Origin: Lachnospiraceae bacterium
GTDB taxonomy: Bacteria; Bacillota; Clostridia; Lachnospirales; Bianqueaceae
NCBI GenBank assembly: GCA_022794035.1
Contig: JAAWDX010000005.1
Span: forward strand, 124,001 to 188,000
Direction: 5' to 3'
DNA: 64,000 nucleotides
Shown here one piece after another: positions 1 to 7,614 of this stretch. Made by a program: the position numbers and the translations under genes. The notes beneath the pieces are model-generated. The model ran no database searches, was not told the origin of the DNA, and saw only the letters and a program-made list of their open reading frames with translations. The number at the start of each line of letters is the position of its first letter. Position 1 is the stretch's first letter.

Positions 1-1
1 G

Positions 2-412
2 TGCAACTGGATGATCGGTCATACCGACCGCTATGCGGCCGCAGCTTCGCAGCGCAGTATTTCTAACTACTTTACGAAGCTGATGTGTACGGATATCGGG
101 ATTACCTACGATATGCCGCAGGCGGGCGGCGATCCGTGGAATGATTTTGATCAGGTGTGGGAGATTTCGCCGCTTAAGTATGCGCCGAATGCGAAGACGC
201 CGACCCTGTTTATCCAGTCGGATGAGGATTATCGCTGTTGGATGAGCGGTGCGGTGCAGATGTTTAACGCGCTGCAGCAAAACGGCGTGCCGAGCCGGAT
301 TGCGCTCTTCCATGGGGAGACGCATGAGCTTTCCAGAAGCGGCAAGCCGAAGAACCGGATCTCTCGTCTGACGGAGATGGGCGACTGGTTTGAAAAGTAT
401 TTGAAGGGCTGA
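2..412 (+). CDS. Prolyl oligopeptidase (S9) family peptidase, C-terminal part
   Basis: The reading frame is open from the window edge, so only the last 136 or so residues of an alpha/beta-hydrolase are present. The fragment resembles the catalytic C-terminus of acylaminoacyl-peptidase-type S9 enzymes, which cleave short or N-acylated peptides. The catalytic Asp fits in QSDEDYRCW and the catalytic His in GETHELSRSGKP, a His-containing signature typical of this family. The nucleophilic serine would lie just upstream of the window: the fragment starts at CNWMIGHTDRYAAA, which normally follows the GGSYGG nucleophile elbow. It ends ahead of a strong hairpin terminator at 432-471. Substrate cannot be told from this piece. 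Confidence 0.85.
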   Translation, partial: CNWMIGHTDRYAAAASQRSISNYFTKLMCTDIGITYDMPQAGGDPWNDFDQVWEISPLKYAPNAKTPTLFIQSDEDYRCWMSGAVQMFNALQQNGVPSRIALFHGETHELSRSGKPKNRISRLTEMGDWFEKYLKG

Positions 413-431
413 AAATGTAAAAGAGTGTATA

Positions 432-471
432 AAACGCCAAAAGCCATTGAGGACAATGGTTTTTGGCGTTT
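432..471 (+). terminator. Rho-independent hairpin, possibly bidirectional
   Basis: An 18-bp stem (432-449 with 454-471, one G-U pair) closes on a 4-nt AGGA loop. It lies 19 bp after the S9 peptidase stop and 37 bp beyond the end of the convergent fic gene, so it may serve both. The T-run is formed mainly by the stem itself. Confidence 0.75.
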
Positions 472-508
472 CTCTATGTGTTGGGAAGGTTAGCGGGGAG
501 GTTTGCTT

Positions 509-1561
509 TTATTTCTCATTCCAAACGTAGGACGTGTACCGTCCGCCGCCGACTTTTAGGATCTCACCTGTTTTCAGCAGATCTGCTAACGCACGCTGGA
601 CGGTGATCTGACTGATGTCCGGGCACTGCGCCATGATCTCACTTTTTGTGATCTTGCCAAGATGGTTTTTAATGATCTCTCGCACCCGGCCGGGCTTGGA
701 AAGGGCATGGTTGGTCAGCAGTTTGACTCTGCTTTCAAAATCGCGGTAAGCGGCCATAAGAATGCCTAGCATATAGGTAACAAACGGCATGTAGTCGTTG
801 GTAGCTTCATACCAGTTGCAGGAGCTGGATTGCAATGCTTCATAATAGGTTTCTTTGGTGTCGGAGATTAGTTTCTCAATGCTGATATACTTGCCGACAA
901 TATAGCCAGAGCGGTACAGAAGCAAGAGCGTCAATAGGCGGCTCATGCGGCCATTACCATCGTTGAATGGATGGATGCAGAGAAAATCTAAAATGAAAAT
1001 AGGGATGAGCAGCAGCGGATCTAGTTCAGAATCTTGTAGTGCTTCTTGAAAAGAATGGCACAGTGCATGGAGTGCTTCCGGTGTTTCCCATGCGGGAACA
1101 GGCTGGAAACGCACGATTCGTCGCCCATCCGGCAGTTCTTCTGCGATCACATTATCCGAATTTTTGAAGCTACCGCCGATTGTTTTGCCGCTGAACTTAT
1201 ACAGGTCACGGTGGAACTGTAGAATAACAGATGGGTTTGGTGAGATATAGTCATGGCTTTCATGGATCGTCGCAAGGACATCACGATAACCAGCAATTTC
1301 TTTTTCACTGCGGGTTGTGGGCATGGTCTTGTCCCGGACTATTTGCTTCAGTCGATCATCGGTAGTGATGATTCCTTCAATGCGATTCGATGCTTCGGTG
1401 CTTTGAATCTTTGCTACCTCTAGGAGAGCGGAAAGCGCATCTGGCTTGGCTTCGATGAAAAGATTCTGCTGACCTCTGTATTCGTGAATCTGAGTCAGAT
1501 AGGCCACGACCTCGGGTGTCAGAAGTTTGTTATATTCTGATTTGAAGTAAAAGGCTCTCAT
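509..1561 (-). CDS. Fic family protein (AMP transferase type) with C-terminal winged helix
   Basis: Fic enzymes usually transfer AMP from ATP to a hydroxyl side chain of a target protein. The core motif HPFNDGNGRMSR (about residues 195-206) keeps the catalytic His and the phosphate-binding GNGR. Upstream, SNRIEG at about residues 57-62 fits the (S/T)xxxE(G/N) inhibitory helix motif, so this is a class II, self-inhibited Fic protein. The C-terminal 70 residues look like a winged-helix DNA-binding domain. I start it at the ATG at 1561 (350 aa), which has GGAG 8-9 nt upstream. A longer frame to 1702 would translate AT-rich promoter DNA. The target is unknown, and no antitoxin gene adjoins it. 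Confidence 0.9.
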   Translation of the reverse strand: MRAFYFKSEYNKLLTPEVVAYLTQIHEYRGQQNLFIEAKPDALSALLEVAKIQSTEASNRIEGIITTDDRLKQIVRDKTMPTTRSEKEIAGYRDVLATIHESHDYISPNPSVILQFHRDLYKFSGKTIGGSFKNSDNVIAEELPDGRRIVRFQPVPAWETPEALHALCHSFQEALQDSELDPLLLIPIFILDFLCIHPFNDGNGRMSRLLTLLLLYRSGYIVGKYISIEKLISDTKETYYEALQSSSCNWYEATNDYMPFVTYMLGILMAAYRDFESRVKLLTNHALSKPGRVREIIKNHLGKITKSEIMAQCPDISQITVQRALADLLKTGEILKVGGGRYTSYVWNEK

Positions 1562-1601
1562 TTGGTTTCTCCGTTTATTATGAATTTGATTGTTTTTAGT
1601 G

Positions 1602-1629
1602 ATTATATTGTATTGAGCATTTGCATCAA
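1602..1629 (-). promoter_or_regulatory. Putative fic promoter
   Basis: Read on the minus strand: TTGATG, 16-bp spacer, TATAAT (the -10 is the complement of 1602-1607). It lies about 40 bp upstream of the fic start. An alternative -35, TTGACA at 1630-1635, would give a 22-bp spacer and is less likely. Confidence 0.55.
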
Positions 1630-1639
1630 TGTCAATGGT

Positions 1640-1673
1640 TAATTTTATCATTATATTAAAAATGATAAAATTA
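1640..1673. promoter_or_regulatory. Palindromic operator candidate upstream of fic
   Basis: A perfect 13-bp inverted repeat, TAATTTTATCATT (1640-1652) and AATGATAAAATTA (1661-1673), with an 8-bp spacer. It sits directly upstream of the fic -35 box. Its AT-rich arms make it a poor terminator but a typical repressor site. The winged helix at the end of the Fic protein is a natural candidate for autoregulation; that is inference. Confidence 0.5.
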
Positions 1674-1790
1674 AAATTGTATTTTGTGGCTTTAATGTGC
1701 ATTGTCAGCGCAGTGTATGTGTTTTTCGGATTAGCTTTTTATCATACCTCGGCCAGTTTTGAATTTTGCCGATTTTTCAGAAAAATTGTC

Positions 1791-1819
1791 TTGCTATCTG
1801 GCAGCAAACTCGTTATAAT
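1791..1819 (+). promoter_or_regulatory. Sigma-A promoter of the uracil permease
   Basis: TTGCTA (1791-1796), 17-bp spacer, TATAAT (1814-1819). The predicted leader is only about 48 nt. It carries a small GGCCG/CGGCC hairpin (1827-1841) before the AGGAGG ribosome binding site; I see no convincing PyrR site. Confidence 0.75.
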
Positions 1820-1873
1820 AGCCTGTGGCCGGGTAACGGCCGGACAATTACATATCTTAGGAGGATATACGCG

Positions 1874-3268
1874 ATGAACAATCCTAATGCGCCCATTCGC
1901 GACGCGCGAACGCTGGGCATTCCGAAAATGCTGCTGCTGGGGATCCAGCATATGTTTGCTATGTTTGGCGCTACGATTCTGGTGCCGATTCTGGTGAACA
2001 GCTATTTTAGCGGGGAGCTTACGCAGGCGCTTACCGTACAGGTGACACTGTTCTGTGCCGGCTTTGGAACGCTGTTTTTCCATGTGTGCGCTAAAATGAA
2101 GGTGCCGGCCTTTTTAGGCTCATCCTTCGCCTTCCTTGGTGGCTTCTCCACCATTGCAGCGCTTGACAGCGGCATTTATGCCGGCATGGCGATGAACGAG
2201 AAGATCCTTTACGCCTGCGGCGGTATTGTGGTAGCCGGCGCGCTGTACTTGATCATGGCGCTGATTATCAAGCTGGTAGGAGTGAAGCGGGTGATGCGCT
2301 TCCTGCCGCCGGTGGTGACGGGGCCGATCATTATCTGCATCGGACTGAGCCTGGCAGGCTCTGCGATTACCAATGCATCCAGCAACTGGATTCTGGCGCT
2401 GATTGCATTAGGAACGATCATCATTTTCAATATCTGGGGCAAAGGAATGTTCCGCATCATTCCCATTTTGATGGGTGTGGTGATCGCCTATGCGGCGGCT
2501 GTGATCATGCATCTGTGCGGGCTGACGAATCCGGATGGTTCTGCGATCCTGAATTTTGCGCCGATTGCCGAAGCCAGCTGGGTAGGTCTGCCGCCCTTTG
2601 AGATCTGCAAGTTTGATATCACGGCGATTCTGGTGATGGCGCCGATCGCGCTGGCGACCATGATGGAGCACATCGGCGATATGTCGGCAATTTCGGCAAC
2701 GGTGGGTGAAAACTATATTGCGGATCCCGGCCTGCACCGTACGCTGATCGGCGATGGCATTGCCACTTCGCTGGCCGGCCTGGTGGGCGGCCCGGCGAAT
2801 ACCACCTATGGCGAGAACACGGGCGTGCTGGAGCTTTCCAGAGTGCATGATCCGCGTGTGATCCGGATTGCGGCCATCTTTGCTATCCTGCTGAGCTTCA
2901 TTCCCAAGGTTTCTTCTGTGATCAGCACGATGCCGGCTGCCATTATCGGCGGCGTTAGCTTTATGCTGTACGGGATGATTTCCGCCATCGGCGTGCGTAA
3001 TGTAGTAGAAAACAAGGTGGATCTGACCAAATCGCGCAACCTGATCATTGCGGCTGTGATCTTTGTATGTGGCCTGGGCTTTGGCGGCGGACTGACCTTT
3101 ACGGTCGGCAGCGTATCGATTACGCTGACAGGGCTTGCCGTAGCGGCCATCGCAGGTATTGTGCTCAACATCATCCTGCCCGGCAATGATTATGAGTTCG
3201 GTGTGAATGCCGAGGGCGATAAGAACCGCGGTGTAAGCATCAATCCCGGGAAAAAGGAAGAGAAATAA
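1874..3268 (+). CDS. Uracil permease, NCS2 (UraA/PyrP) family
   Basis: A nucleobase:cation symporter in the cytoplasmic membrane, most likely importing uracil for salvage. The 464-residue length and about 12-14 hydrophobic segments fit NCS2 carriers. Near the N-terminus GIQHMFAMFGATILVP is the typical TM1 sequence. The TM10 region GPANTTYGENTGVL and the following segment resemble UraA and PyrP more than xanthine or urate permeases. I chose the ATG at 1874, which follows AGGAGG (1859-1864) and matches the family N-terminus. A start at 1766 would translate through the -35, -10 and leader. It is followed by a terminator, so it is probably monocistronic. Confidence 0.9.
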   Translation: MNNPNAPIRDARTLGIPKMLLLGIQHMFAMFGATILVPILVNSYFSGELTQALTVQVTLFCAGFGTLFFHVCAKMKVPAFLGSSFAFLGGFSTIAALDSGIYAGMAMNEKILYACGGIVVAGALYLIMALIIKLVGVKRVMRFLPPVVTGPIIICIGLSLAGSAITNASSNWILALIALGTIIIFNIWGKGMFRIIPILMGVVIAYAAAVIMHLCGLTNPDGSAILNFAPIAEASWVGLPPFEICKFDITAILVMAPIALATMMEHIGDMSAISATVGENYIADPGLHRTLIGDGIATSLAGLVGGPANTTYGENTGVLELSRVHDPRVIRIAAIFAILLSFIPKVSSVISTMPAAIIGGVSFMLYGMISAIGVRNVVENKVDLTKSRNLIIAAVIFVCGLGFGGGLTFTVGSVSITLTGLAVAAIAGIVLNIILPGNDYEFGVNAEGDKNRGVSINPGKKEEK

Positions 3269-3279
3269 TCAGTGGACTA

Positions 3280-3318
3280 AGAGAGTGTCTCCGGAAAATG
3301 GGGATTGCTCTCTTTTTC
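3280..3318 (+). terminator. Terminator after uracil permease
   Basis: AGAGAG (3280-3285) pairs with CTCTCT (3308-3313), with inner TCTCC/GGGGA pairing, followed by five T. It lies 11 bp after the permease stop. Confidence 0.75.
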
Positions 3319-3403
3319 TATCTATTTGCTGGCGCGCTTGTGGCCTGTGGTTTGTGGCTTATGGCCTATGGCCTGCGTCAGCCTTGGCTGAAATCGCAAG
3401 AAT

Positions 3404-3566
3404 GGCTGAAGATTTTCAGCTATTTTGACCTGTTCCGCCATATCTGGGAGAACTTTGTCAGCCATAGACTTTTCAGAAGCTGTTTGTGACGGGGAGTTTT
3501 CCACCACCACCCGCCCGTTCCGCCAGACATGGCTGAAATTTTTCAGCTAATTTCAATTTTTCCGCC
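3404..3566 (+). repeat. Dispersed paired-hairpin repeat, copy 1
   Basis: Two 36-nt units, 3404-3439 and 3531-3566, start 127 nt apart. Each contains a GCTGAA..TTTTCAGC stem followed by a tail ending in TTCCGCC. The second unit matches 14185-14220 (complement) at 34 of 36 positions. The first matches 14311-14346 (complement) at roughly 28 of 36. The DNA between the units is also partly alike (TGTGACG..G.GTTTTCC). It fills the 320-bp gap between the permease terminator and the P1 peptidase gene. The only frame there (3298-3489) has no ribosome binding site and no protein-like composition. The preceding stretch, 3339-3376, is made of degenerate GGCCTATG-like repeats. Confidence 0.7.
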
Positions 3567-3641
3567 ACGCGGGGCGCACGGGTGTGGCGAGGGCGCGAGC
3601 GCAAGCAGCGCAACAACATCCATCAAGAAACGAGGCATACA

Positions 3642-4694
3642 ATGGGAATTGAAAAATGGAATATCCCATGCGGCGTGATGCCGCATGGACCAAGGAACTT
3701 AATCAGCGACGTGCCGGGCGTTACAGTGGGACACACCACCATCCACGAGGGCGACCACCATACCGGTGTGACCGTCATCATGCCCTGCACCGATAATATT
3801 TTCAAACATAAGCGCGTAGGCGCGGCCTATGTCCACAATGGCTACGGCAAGACGCTGGGCACGATCCAGATACAGGAGCTCGGTACGCTGGAAACGCCGA
3901 TCGCGCTCACCAATACGCTCAACGTAGGGCTGGTGCACGACGCACTGGTCGATTATACGCTCACACGCTGTGAAGAGGACGGAACCGACTGTGTATCCGT
4001 CAACGCCGTAGTCGGCGAATGCAACGACAGCTCACTCAACCGGATTGCTCAGCGCGCCGTCACAGCTGCCCATGTAAAAGCCGCCATCAAAAACGCCCGC
4101 CCCGACTTCGAGGAAGGCAGCATCGGCGCCGGCACCGGCACACTCTGCTATGGATTTAAAGGCGGCATCGGCTCCGCCTCGCGCATCATGAAAATCGGCG
4201 GCCAAAGCTTCACACTGGGCATTCTCGTACAGTCCAACTACGGCAGCACCGCCGACTTTGTAGTAAACGGCCGCCCTGTAGGGCGGGAAGTGCTGGAGCT
4301 CATGAAAACGAAAGACTTCACCCCGGCGCAGGTAGACAAGGGCTCGATTATGGTCGTGCTGGCAACCGACCTTCCGGTAACGTTCAGGCAGCTGCAGCGG
4401 ATTGCCCGCAGAGCGGGAGCAGGACTGGCTCGTACTGGATCCTTTATTGGCCATGGCAGCGGGGAGATCATGCTCGCCTTTAGCACGGCGCAGGCGTATG
4501 ACGAGGACGAGGCGTTCGAGAGCCGCCGGCAGGTGAAGGAGGAGCTGCTGGACGTAGCGTTCCGGGCGGCGGCTGAGGCGACCAATGAGGCGGTGCTTTC
4601 TTCGATGCTGCATGCGCAGACGGCAAAGGGGCTGGATGGGCGCGTATGGTATTCGCTGGCGGATTTTGAGCTGTTTGAGGAAAAGGAGGTATAG
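3642..4694 (+). CDS. P1 family (S58, DmpA-like) peptidase
   Basis: A 350-residue member of the DmpA/BapA fold, N-terminal nucleophile aminopeptidases that cut themselves into two chains. The N-terminus (NLISDVPGVTVGHTT) is the usual family opening. The self-cleavage site is DKGSIMVVLATD, placing the break at about Gly234-Ser235; the freed Ser is the nucleophile. DmpA relatives release N-terminal D- or L-amino acids, or beta-amino acids; which applies here cannot be read. The ATG at 3642 follows a weak AGGC/GAGG site; a start at 3582 would add an Arg-rich stretch. It heads a tight cluster with the next two genes. Codon endings shift from C-rich in the first two thirds to G-rich later. Confidence 0.88.
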   Translation: MGIEKWNIPCGVMPHGPRNLISDVPGVTVGHTTIHEGDHHTGVTVIMPCTDNIFKHKRVGAAYVHNGYGKTLGTIQIQELGTLETPIALTNTLNVGLVHDALVDYTLTRCEEDGTDCVSVNAVVGECNDSSLNRIAQRAVTAAHVKAAIKNARPDFEEGSIGAGTGTLCYGFKGGIGSASRIMKIGGQSFTLGILVQSNYGSTADFVVNGRPVGREVLELMKTKDFTPAQVDKGSIMVVLATDLPVTFRQLQRIARRAGAGLARTGSFIGHGSGEIMLAFSTAQAYDEDEAFESRRQVKEELLDVAFRAAAEATNEAVLSSMLHAQTAKGLDGRVWYSLADFELFEEKEV

Positions 4695-4696
4695 CT

Positions 4697-5242
4697 GTGG
4701 AATATCTTTGGCAATATGAATCGCCGGTGGGATGGATCCACCTGGCTTCAGATGGCGAGGCGCTGATCGGGCTCTGGATTGAGGGACAGAAATATTTCAG
4801 TGAAACGCTGGGCGAAGCGGTGCAGGGCGTATGCCTGCCTGTTTTTGAAAAAACGGCCGCCTGGCTGGACGCTTATTTTGCAGGGAAGCAGCCGGCGATT
4901 CTGGGGCCGCAGGCTCCGAAGCTGGCGCCGCACGGCAGCGAGTTCCGGCAGATGGTGTGGCAGATTCTCTGCGAGATTCCGTACGGCGGCCTGACGACGT
5001 ATGGAGCGATTGCACGCCGGATCGCTGAAAAAACAGGAAAAAGTACGATGTCGGCGCAGGCTGTTGGAGGCGCTGTGGGGCATAATCCCATTTCAATCAT
5101 CATTCCATGTCACCGAGTGGTAGGCAGCGGCGGCAGCCTGACGGGCTATGCCGGAGGACTGGACAAAAAAATCCAGCTGCTCACGCTGGAGGGCGCCGAC
5201 ATGGCGGGGCTGTACCGCCCGAAGAAAGGAACGGCATTATAA
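4697..5242 (+). CDS. ogt: Methylated-DNA-[protein]-cysteine S-methyltransferase
   Basis: A suicide DNA repair protein that moves the alkyl group from O6-alkylguanine to its own cysteine. The active-site motif is present as IIIPCHRVVG (Cys138), and GYAGGLDKK follows as in Ogt/MGMT proteins. Its 181 residues fit the small single-domain Ogt form, with no Ada regulatory domain. It starts at GTG 4697, with AAGGAGGT at 4683-4690 inside the end of the P1 peptidase gene, only 2 bp after that gene's stop. Its stop overlaps the next start by one base (TAATG), so these genes are translationally coupled. Confidence 0.93.
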   Translation: MEYLWQYESPVGWIHLASDGEALIGLWIEGQKYFSETLGEAVQGVCLPVFEKTAAWLDAYFAGKQPAILGPQAPKLAPHGSEFRQMVWQILCEIPYGGLTTYGAIARRIAEKTGKSTMSAQAVGGAVGHNPISIIIPCHRVVGSGGSLTGYAGGLDKKIQLLTLEGADMAGLYRPKKGTAL

Positions 5243-6279
5243 TGGCGCTGGAGGCTTCGGTGCTGGATCCGGCAAGGATTAGGGCACTGGTTAATAAGGA
5301 ATATGGAATCGAGGTGCAGCGGGCAGAGCGTCTGCCGCTGGGGACGGCGAACTGCTACCGGCTCTATACGCTGCACCAGAGCTATTTTTTAAAAGAATTT
5401 CAAAGCAGCATGCAGGAGGCGGCGCTGCTGCGCGAAGCCGACCTCACGCGCAGGCTGGCTGAGAGAGGCATCCGCACAGCGCAGTTTATCAGAACGAAAA
5501 GCGGCGGGCCCTTTATTGTAGAACAGGGGCATCTGATCTGCCTGCAGGAATACATCGAAGGCACGGCCTATGGCTATGATGACTTTCCCAAGGAGCTGCT
5601 GATGGAGATGGGCGCTCTGCTGGGCAGGCTCCATACCGCGATGGCAGGCTGCGCGCTGCCAAGCGGCAAAATCGAGTTTACAGAAGCATCCTTGGCGCAG
5701 ACAGAGGCAAAGCTTACCCGGCTGCTTTCGGTGCTCGAGGCGCACCGCACAGACAAAAACTACCAAAAAATAAAGCAGGATCTGCATGAGAAAAGCAGAA
5801 TCCTGCAGCAAAACCGCCAGTGGATGGAAATATGCCGCCGCGCCGCCTGCGCTCCGTCACACGGCGACTTTCAGGGCTGTCAGTTGATCTGCGGCGACGG
5901 GCACATCCGCGTGGTGATCGACTTCTCTGCGGCCTGCACGCTCCCCCTCGTGTGGGAGGTGATGCGCTCCTATGTACAGACGTCGTCATTTTGCCGCCGT
6001 GCGGCGAAAATTGACGCAGATGAGCTGCTTCAGTATGTGGCTGCGTATTTGCAGCAGGCGCCGCTCAGCCAGGCAGATCTGGCGGCGATGCCGTATGTGT
6101 ATCTGTGGCAGCTGAGTAAAAGCGCCTATGGCTATGAGGAATATTTGTTGTCAGAATCGGAGGATCGGGACGGACTTCTGGCGTTTGCGTTTTGGAGAAC
6201 GCGGATCTGTCAGGAGCTCGTGCGGCAGGCGCCGGTGCTTAGTCGGAAGCTAAGCGCTCTCGCAGCTGCGAGAGACTGA
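5242..6279 (+). CDS. APH/choline kinase-fold phosphotransferase
   Basis: A 345-residue protein of the aminoglycoside phosphotransferase, homoserine kinase and CotS-like kinase superfamily, which phosphorylates small molecules with ATP. The catalytic loop is HGDFQGCQLI (His207, Asp209), and the metal-binding Asp is in VVIDFSAAC, about residue 226. The usual Asn of HGDxxxxN is Gln here, which may alter metal binding. The N-lobe begins with LPLGTANCYRLYT and a conserved Lys in FLKEFQ. The start at 5242 shares one base with the ogt stop. A 19-nt palindromic sequence (5987-6005) also found at 47292 lies in frame and encodes FCRRA. The substrate is unknown; resistance should not be assumed. Its tail overlaps the opposite gene by 41 bp. 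Confidence 0.75.
   Translation: MALEASVLDPARIRALVNKEYGIEVQRAERLPLGTANCYRLYTLHQSYFLKEFQSSMQEAALLREADLTRRLAERGIRTAQFIRTKSGGPFIVEQGHLICLQEYIEGTAYGYDDFPKELLMEMGALLGRLHTAMAGCALPSGKIEFTEASLAQTEAKLTRLLSVLEAHRTDKNYQKIKQDLHEKSRILQQNRQWMEICRRAACAPSHGDFQGCQLICGDGHIRVVIDFSAACTLPLVWEVMRSYVQTSSFCRRAAKIDADELLQYVAAYLQQAPLSQADLAAMPYVYLWQLSKSAYGYEEYLLSESEDRDGLLAFAFWRTRICQELVRQAPVLSRKLSALAAARD
5987..6012. repeat. REP-like palindrome, copy inside the kinase gene
   Basis: CATTTTGCCGCCGTGCGGC (5987-6005) is identical to 47292-47310. The following GAAAA completes a GCCGC/GCGGC stem with flanking T and A runs. Here it is within a coding region and keeps the frame. Confidence 0.5.
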
Positions 6280-7279
6280 TATTGTAAAATGGATGATCCT
6301 CGGTGTTAAACCGCGGAAACAGCGTATCCTGATCGAGGACGGCGGTGCTGTATTGACCAAAATACACATCGCCGTCTTCTGTTTGCTTGACGCAGATCAG
6401 GTAGGTGAGTTCCGGCTTAAAATCAGGCGCGTAGGCGCGGGGATAGGCCACCAGAAGCTGATCGTTCAGCATACAGAATTTGCCAAAGGAAGAGGAGAGC
6501 AATTTGTACCAGGGCGAATTGGCCTCGCCCTTTAGCACCTCCTGAATATGAAAGTGGTCCCAGTTATAGCGGATGGGATTCTGCGAGGCGGGGAATCTGT
6601 CGATGCAAATTCCTTCGTGCGTAGCTAAAAAGATCAGATCGCTTTCGGAGAGGATTTCTTCTAATGAATAGGGGTGCGCGCTCAGCAGACCGCCGGGAGA
6701 ATAGGAGCCGGCAGCGCCGTCGAGCTTGGCCATGGACAGAAGCCGCTGCTCTGATGAGCGGTTATAGACCGAAACAGCGTTGTTGTAGGCGGCGCGCATA
6801 TCCTCTTCCGTCCACATAGTGCTGCCGGTGAAGCGGTAGTGGTATTTTTGGCCGTCGATGATCACATCAAAGCGGTTCCCGATGCGCTCAAACAGAGGCG
6901 GCTGATAGGAATCAGCATAATCGAAGAGTGCGCCGGGCGTTTCTCCGGGCATGGTATCGTAGGGAAACCAGTAAAAAGTCAGCAGATATTCGGCCTCGCC
7001 GCAGAGAAAGGTGACCGTGATGTCACAAGGAGTAAATTCATGCGCTTCCGATATGACGGCCGGCTCTGACGCGCTGATGGCGTCTAAGAAGCGAGTCGTA
7101 TCCCGGCGATCTAAGGAAACGCTTTGGCCGTGGTAGGTAAAGCGAACCGCATCGACCTGTTCGCGCTGCGCGCCAAGCTGCTGCCAGAAGGGCTTGGGGG
7201 AAGAGCCTGAAAAAGCATATATACCTATGCATAGCAGGATAGCGCAGAAAAGGCTGAAAATGAGTGGTTTGTGTTTCAT
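6239..7279 (-). CDS. Secreted or membrane-anchored protein of unknown function
   Basis: I do not recognise the family. The 346-residue product starts MKHKPLIFSLFCAILLCIGI, an N-terminal hydrophobic segment that acts as a signal peptide or anchor. No lipobox is evident. The rest is soluble and mixed alpha/beta, with many aromatic residues; no catalytic motif is visible. The ATG at 7279 has AAGGAG six bases upstream. The frame stays open for a further 81 codons into the 54-bp tandem repeat, but those codons are just repeat DNA. The last 41 bp overlap the tail of the convergent kinase gene. Confidence 0.65.
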   Translation of the reverse strand: MKHKPLIFSLFCAILLCIGIYAFSGSSPKPFWQQLGAQREQVDAVRFTYHGQSVSLDRRDTTRFLDAISASEPAVISEAHEFTPCDITVTFLCGEAEYLLTFYWFPYDTMPGETPGALFDYADSYQPPLFERIGNRFDVIIDGQKYHYRFTGSTMWTEEDMRAAYNNAVSVYNRSSEQRLLSMAKLDGAAGSYSPGGLLSAHPYSLEEILSESDLIFLATHEGICIDRFPASQNPIRYNWDHFHIQEVLKGEANSPWYKLLSSSFGKFCMLNDQLLVAYPRAYAPDFKPELTYLICVKQTEDGDVYFGQYSTAVLDQDTLFPRFNTEDHPFYNISLSQLRERLASD

Positions 7280-7346
7280 GAGCAGCTCCTTAATAGTTGG
7301 TGAGGTCCGTCCCGCATGCTGGCGGTGCACGCAGATTGGTTCGGAT

Positions 7347-7571
7347 CGACATGCAAATGGGCAAAATGCATGCTGATGGCATCCATAGATTGCCTCAGGC
7401 CGACATGCAAACGAGCAAAATGCATGTCGATGGCGTACGTAGATTAATTCAGGCCGACATGCAAACAAGCAAAATGCATGCCGGTGGTGTCCATAGATTG
7501 ACCTCGGTCGACATGCAAACAAGCAAAATGCATGTCGGTGGCGTCCATAGATTGTCTCAGGCCGACATGCA
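7347..7571. repeat. 54-bp tandem repeat array, about 4.2 units
   Basis: Units start at 7347, 7401, 7455 and 7509, each exactly 54 bp, with a partial fifth at 7563. Each unit opens with CGACATGCAAA and has GCAAAATGCATG about 15 bp further in, so it contains a CATGCA..TGCATG inverted pair. Units differ at several positions, so the array is not freshly amplified. Being a multiple of three, it stays open in several frames. There is no unique spacer between units, so it is not CRISPR. It lies between the secreted-protein start and the tldE terminator; nothing else is seen in 7280-7580. Confidence 0.9.
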
Positions 7572-7581
7572 AAATAGAAAG

Positions 7582-7608
7582 GGGCTGCATTTGAGCAGCC
7601 CTCTTTTT
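7582..7608 (-). terminator. Hairpin terminator between tldE and the repeat array
   Basis: GGGCTGC (7582-7588) pairs with GCAGCCC (7595-7601) around a 6-nt loop. It is 14 bp beyond the tldE stop. On the plus strand it is followed by CTTTTT (7603-7608). On the minus strand, the direction of tldE, the tract is weaker (CTTTCTATTTTG). Confidence 0.6.
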
Positions 7609-7614
7609 CACGCT

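Noticed and set aside
1826..1873. A pyrimidine-responsive PyrR leader before the uracil permease
   Set aside because: The leader is only about 48 nt and lacks the PyrR binding-loop sequence and an antiterminator/terminator pair.
3298..3489. A small membrane-like protein after the uracil permease
   Set aside because: It starts within the terminator hairpin and runs into the paired-hairpin repeat; the hydrophobic look comes from repeat sequence.
5242..6279. Aminoglycoside resistance gene
   Set aside because: Only the broad APH fold is supported, and the usual Asn of the catalytic loop is Gln; similar housekeeping kinases are common.
7280..7522. An 81-codon upstream extension of the secreted-protein gene through the 54-bp repeats
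   Set aside because: It consists only of repeat DNA, has no start signal, and the ATG at 7279 has a perfect AAGGAG and a signal peptide right after it.
7347..7571. CRISPR array
   Set aside because: Units are repeats over their full 54 bp with no variable spacers, and there are no cas genes.
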